A DNA stretch of 8,971 nucleotides from Phycisphaerae bacterium (GTDB lineage Bacteria; Planctomycetota; Phycisphaerae; Sedimentisphaerales; Anaerobacaceae): contig DAOVNI010000044.1 in the NCBI GenBank assembly GCA_030630315.1, positions 1 to 8,971 of the forward strand. Reading direction: 5' to 3'. Positions 6,931-8,971 of this stretch are shown here, piece by piece (positions within the stretch are counted from its first letter, which is position 1; every line of letters begins with the position of its first letter). The notes below the pieces were generated by a model. The model saw only the letters and a list, made by a program, of their open reading frames with translations. It was not told the DNA's origin and made no database searches. Made by a program: the position numbers and the translations under genes.

Positions 6931-7024
6931 TTCTTTACACCTCCAAATCTGATTCTATCGCCGCTCAGGACCGGACTCTGCACCTCTTATGTCACGACCA
7001 GCACAATATTTATGATTGTCGTCT

Positions 7025-7051
7025 AACGTCTTGCGGCTCATAGGTGACGTT
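7025..7051. repeat. Short inverted repeat just after rpsT
   Basis: AACGTC at 7025-7030 and GACGTT at 7046-7051 form a six-base inverted repeat around a 15-base loop, starting directly after the rpsT stop. There is no T-run after it on the minus strand, so it does not qualify as an intrinsic terminator. It may be a 3'-end stabilising hairpin or chance. Confidence 0.25.
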
Positions 7052-7327
7052 TTACCCCTTTTTTGCCTTGAGACTGTTAAGTCGCCTGGCAAGGCGTGAT
7101 TTCTTTCGTGCGGCTGTTCTTTTATGCATTGTGCTGGTAGCTGCGGTTTTGTCCAGCTTGTGGACAATAAGCCGGTATTGCTCCTCCGCCGCTTCTATGT
7201 CACCGCCGCTCAAAGCCGTCTCAAAATGCTTAATTTGTGTCTTTACCTGGCTTTTGCGTGCGCGATTAATCGTCCTTCTTTTGGCATTTTGTTTCACTCT
7301 TTTTTTCGCTGATAACGAATGTGCCAC
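7052..7327 (-). CDS. rpsT: 30S ribosomal protein S20
   Basis: S20 is a primary 16S rRNA-binding protein of the small ribosomal subunit that acts early in assembly. The 91-residue, strongly basic, helical sequence has the family signatures AHSLSAKKRVKQNAKRR near the N-terminus, DKAA and a late MHKRTAARKKSRLARRLN segment. The length is close to the usual 85-95 residues. The start codon is GTG (7325-7327), supported by AGGAGA five bases upstream (7333-7338) and by the conserved start of the protein. It stands 68 bases after the TPR gene, and I see no terminator in that gap, so it may be read from the TPR promoter as well as its own. Confidence 0.97.
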   Translation of the reverse strand: MAHSLSAKKRVKQNAKRRTINRARKSQVKTQIKHFETALSGGDIEAAEEQYRLIVHKLDKTAATSTMHKRTAARKKSRLARRLNSLKAKKG

Positions 7328-7395
7328 TGTATTCTCCTAAAAAACCATTGTTGCTTCATTCACAAACACCCATAAACATTTACTGAGAAGTCGGC

Positions 7396-8781
7396 TCAGT
7401 CCCCTCTCAACTTATCTACTCGCTGCCGCACATCCTTGTATCCGAAATCAAGCTGAGCAATCTTGCGATAAATCTCCAGCGCCTTTTCCATATCACCCTT
7501 CTGCTCATAAGAGCCCGCCAGATTGTACCGCAATTCCTTGGCGACACCGTCATCTTTTATCTCGTAGGCCTCTATCGCCTGCGTAAAAACATCGATCGAA
7601 TCTGCAAACCAGCCCTTCATATAAAAGCAGTACCCTATTTTATCCATCGATGGAATCTTTCGTCTCGGGTCTTTCTGCGCCTCCTGGAACAAAGGTATTG
7701 CATCGTCATACTGTTTATTCCGAACCAAACGAACACCATATTCGTACTTGGCCTGCAGGTCGGTCGGATAGTTCTCCACACACAGCCGATAGTGCTCTAA
7801 TTCCGTGCTGTCTAATTGTGCCGACAATTCTGCGACCCTGGCCTTGGCTTGCGCCTCGTCCGCCTTAGTCTCAAGGGCTGCTTTCGCCTGCCTTATCTTG
7901 CGCTTGAGCTGTTTTATTCTGAACAGCCCTGCCCGCTGCTCAAAGCTAAAATCGCTTTTACTCTTATACGCATTTTCCAGCAGCTCTATCGCCTCATTCT
8001 CAGCTTCATCGTTTCGCAAATCCGACAGCGCCTGGGCCAAATTAAATATGTGCTTCGGCAGATTGGGGTCCTCCGCCAGCCCCTTCCTGGCCTCTTCAAC
8101 TGCCAGGACCCGGTAGTCCTCCGTCTTGACAACACCCTCCTGGGCGTGAAGTTTCTCCTGCGCCTCACGGTCCTTGATGGACTGCCTGAAATCACCGTCC
8201 TGGTCATACTTGCCTCTAACAACAGTCAGTTCGGCTGTGAGGTTCTTAAACTCGTCCGCTAATTCGCCGTCCTCCGGTTTAAGATGAGAGGCATGTTGGC
8301 ACGCTATTATCGCTCTGTCGAATTCTCCAATCGCTTTATAGGAATCTTTTAACAGCAGATATGTTTGTAAAGATGGTTTGCGAGCTGCGTTATTTTCCTG
8401 AAACGCCAAATCAGCAATCCATTTAGCCGTTTTTTTGTAATCCCCTGCCACCGCCGCTTTTAGCATCGCCTCGGCATAAGGCAAATGGCCGGGGTCCTTC
8501 GCTAAAAGGTACTCGGCGTTAAGCATCTGCTCAAGAGGCGTTTTACCTCGAAGACGCTTCATTCTTTCCATCATCGACGGCTTCTTACCGCCCTTCCCCT
8601 GCCTGACCAGCGCCAATTCGTGAAGCGGTATATGGCCGTGCTGCAGCGCATCAGGGGTGCATCGCAGCCCTTCAAGGTACATGTCGATAGCGTAATCGAA
8701 ATTATTTGTCTCCGCTACCTTCCGGGCTCTTTCAAAAAAAACCGCCGCCTTAACAGACTCTCCGATACCTTTTTCTTCCAT
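7396..8781 (-). CDS. Cytoplasmic tetratricopeptide-repeat protein
   Basis: This 461-residue protein has no signal peptide or membrane segment, so it is probably cytoplasmic. TPR-like helical pairs appear throughout: residues about 12-45 (FERARKVAETNNFDYAIDMY), 137-170 (YLLLKDSYKAIGEFDRAIIA), 345-370 (YEYGVRLVRNKQYDDAIPLF), 380-403 and 417-442 (YNLAGSYEQKGDMEKALEIY). Between them, about 285-325, a charged KQLKRKIRQAKAALETKADE stretch looks like a coiled coil. TPR arrays bind partner proteins; no enzyme motif is present and the partner is unknown. Its place directly before rpsT suggests a housekeeping setting but does not prove a ribosome link. The start ATG (8779-8781) has AAAGG very close to it and a better-sequence AAGGA farther away, so initiation is somewhat unusual. 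A candidate promoter lies upstream at 8827-8854. Confidence 0.85.
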   Translation of the reverse strand: MEEKGIGESVKAAVFFERARKVAETNNFDYAIDMYLEGLRCTPDALQHGHIPLHELALVRQGKGGKKPSMMERMKRLRGKTPLEQMLNAEYLLAKDPGHLPYAEAMLKAAVAGDYKKTAKWIADLAFQENNAARKPSLQTYLLLKDSYKAIGEFDRAIIACQHASHLKPEDGELADEFKNLTAELTVVRGKYDQDGDFRQSIKDREAQEKLHAQEGVVKTEDYRVLAVEEARKGLAEDPNLPKHIFNLAQALSDLRNDEAENEAIELLENAYKSKSDFSFEQRAGLFRIKQLKRKIRQAKAALETKADEAQAKARVAELSAQLDSTELEHYRLCVENYPTDLQAKYEYGVRLVRNKQYDDAIPLFQEAQKDPRRKIPSMDKIGYCFYMKGWFADSIDVFTQAIEAYEIKDDGVAKELRYNLAGSYEQKGDMEKALEIYRKIAQLDFGYKDVRQRVDKLRGD

Positions 8782-8826
8782 ACCTTTTGACCAATTCCTT
8801 TTTCTGATGCCTCATTTAACCCGCTT

Positions 8827-8854
8827 ATCCTAATCCGCCGCTCAAATTTGTCAA
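8827..8854 (-). promoter_or_regulatory. Candidate promoter of the TPR gene
   Basis: On the minus strand a perfect TTGACA (8849-8854) stands 16 bases before TAGGAT (8827-8832), a four-of-six match to the usual -10 box. Transcription would start near 8820 and give a leader of about 40 bases. It is the best sigma-70-like match in the divergent gap, but is based on consensus alone. Confidence 0.4.
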
Positions 8855-8864
8855 CAATAAATAC

Positions 8865-8893
8865 TTGTATAAAAAGTCAAGCTGTGATATATA
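8865..8893 (+). promoter_or_regulatory. Candidate promoter of the divergent plus-strand gene
   Basis: TTGTAT (8865-8870) and TATATA (8888-8893) are 17 bases apart, each a four-of-six consensus match. Transcription would start near 8900, at the edge of the inverted repeat 8902-8931. An alternative pair, TTGTCA (8848-8853) with TATAAA (8868-8873), has a spacer of only 14 bases. Neither is strong. Confidence 0.3.
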
Positions 8894-8901
8894 CCCTCAA
8901 G

Positions 8902-8946
8902 CGTATCTCTTGAAGCCGGATATGAGATACGAAACACCAGATACGA
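8902..8946 (+). repeat. Inverted and direct repeats in the leader of the divergent gene
   Basis: CGTATCTC (8902-8909) is the reverse complement of GAGATACG (8924-8931), with a 14-base loop. AGATACGA then appears directly at 8925-8932 and again at 8939-8946, a 14-base period. The three copies lie between the candidate promoter and the start at 8964. They could be an operator with repeated half-sites, a leader hairpin, or remains of a short tandem repeat. Confidence 0.55.
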
Positions 8947-8963
8947 GTTTAGGGAGAACTAAT

Positions 8964-8971
8964 ATGGTAAA
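8964..8971 (+). CDS. Start of a divergent gene (cut by window edge)
   Basis: GGGAG (8952-8956) stands seven bases before ATG GTA AA at the very end of the window. This is a convincing translation start on the plus strand, but only two full codons are visible, so nothing can be said of the product. It is transcribed away from the TPR gene and is preceded by the repeats at 8902-8946. Confidence 0.6.

Noticed and set aside
6955..7041. A 28-codon minus-strand reading frame between rpsT and the small membrane protein gene (longer if started inside rpsT)
   Set aside because: No well-spaced Shine-Dalgarno site, no recognisable protein features, and the longer form overlaps rpsT in another frame.

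Overview
This window carries a mostly one-directional block of bacterial chromosomal genes. Everything on the minus strand is read from right to left, and one gene at the right edge points the other way. Base composition is roughly balanced. The long cytoplasmic TPR protein, the exported HEAT-repeat protein, the exported DUF5703-type sugar hydrolase and the split between housekeeping and glycan-related genes suggest a planctomycete-like organism, perhaps of the Phycisphaerae. That assignment is an inference from gene style, not from a marker tree. No mobile element, CRISPR array, tRNA or rRNA was seen.

Right part, in minus-strand order: a divergent intergenic region (8782-8963) with candidate promoters and short inverted and direct repeats separates a barely visible plus-strand gene (from 8964) from a TPR protein (7396-8781). 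The TPR gene is followed by ribosomal protein S20 (rpsT, GTG start, 7052-7327) and a small two-helix membrane protein that resembles DUF6868 (6667-6930).

Middle part: an exported HEAT-repeat protein (4994-6601) lies 21 bases ahead of an exported five-bladed beta-propeller glycosidase-like protein (3917-4972). The pair probably forms an operon, which ends at a clear rho-independent terminator (3816-3840). Conventional ORF calling puts TTG starts on both genes. Downstream ATG starts fit better for both.

Left part: a flavoprotein of the nitroreductase superfamily (3076-3744) retains, at a constant offset, the residues I remember as flavin- and substrate-binding in human iodotyrosine deiodinase. 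After it comes a large secreted DUF5703 / six-hairpin glycosidase-like protein (704-2980). A strong Shine-Dalgarno site followed by six codons and an in-frame TAG sits directly against its start. A terminator-like hairpin (617-644) closes this unit. The last gene is the N-terminal part of ribonuclease R (rnr), cut by the window edge. The space before rnr contains three related segments that could form two mutually exclusive hairpins.

Overall the window mixes RNA and translation functions (rnr, rpsT), two exported carbohydrate-active proteins and a probable halotyrosine dehalogenase. I see no multi-gene defence or biosynthetic system. The most unusual signals are the deiodinase-like enzyme, the switch-like leader before rnr, and the TAG-interrupted leader of the DUF5703 gene.
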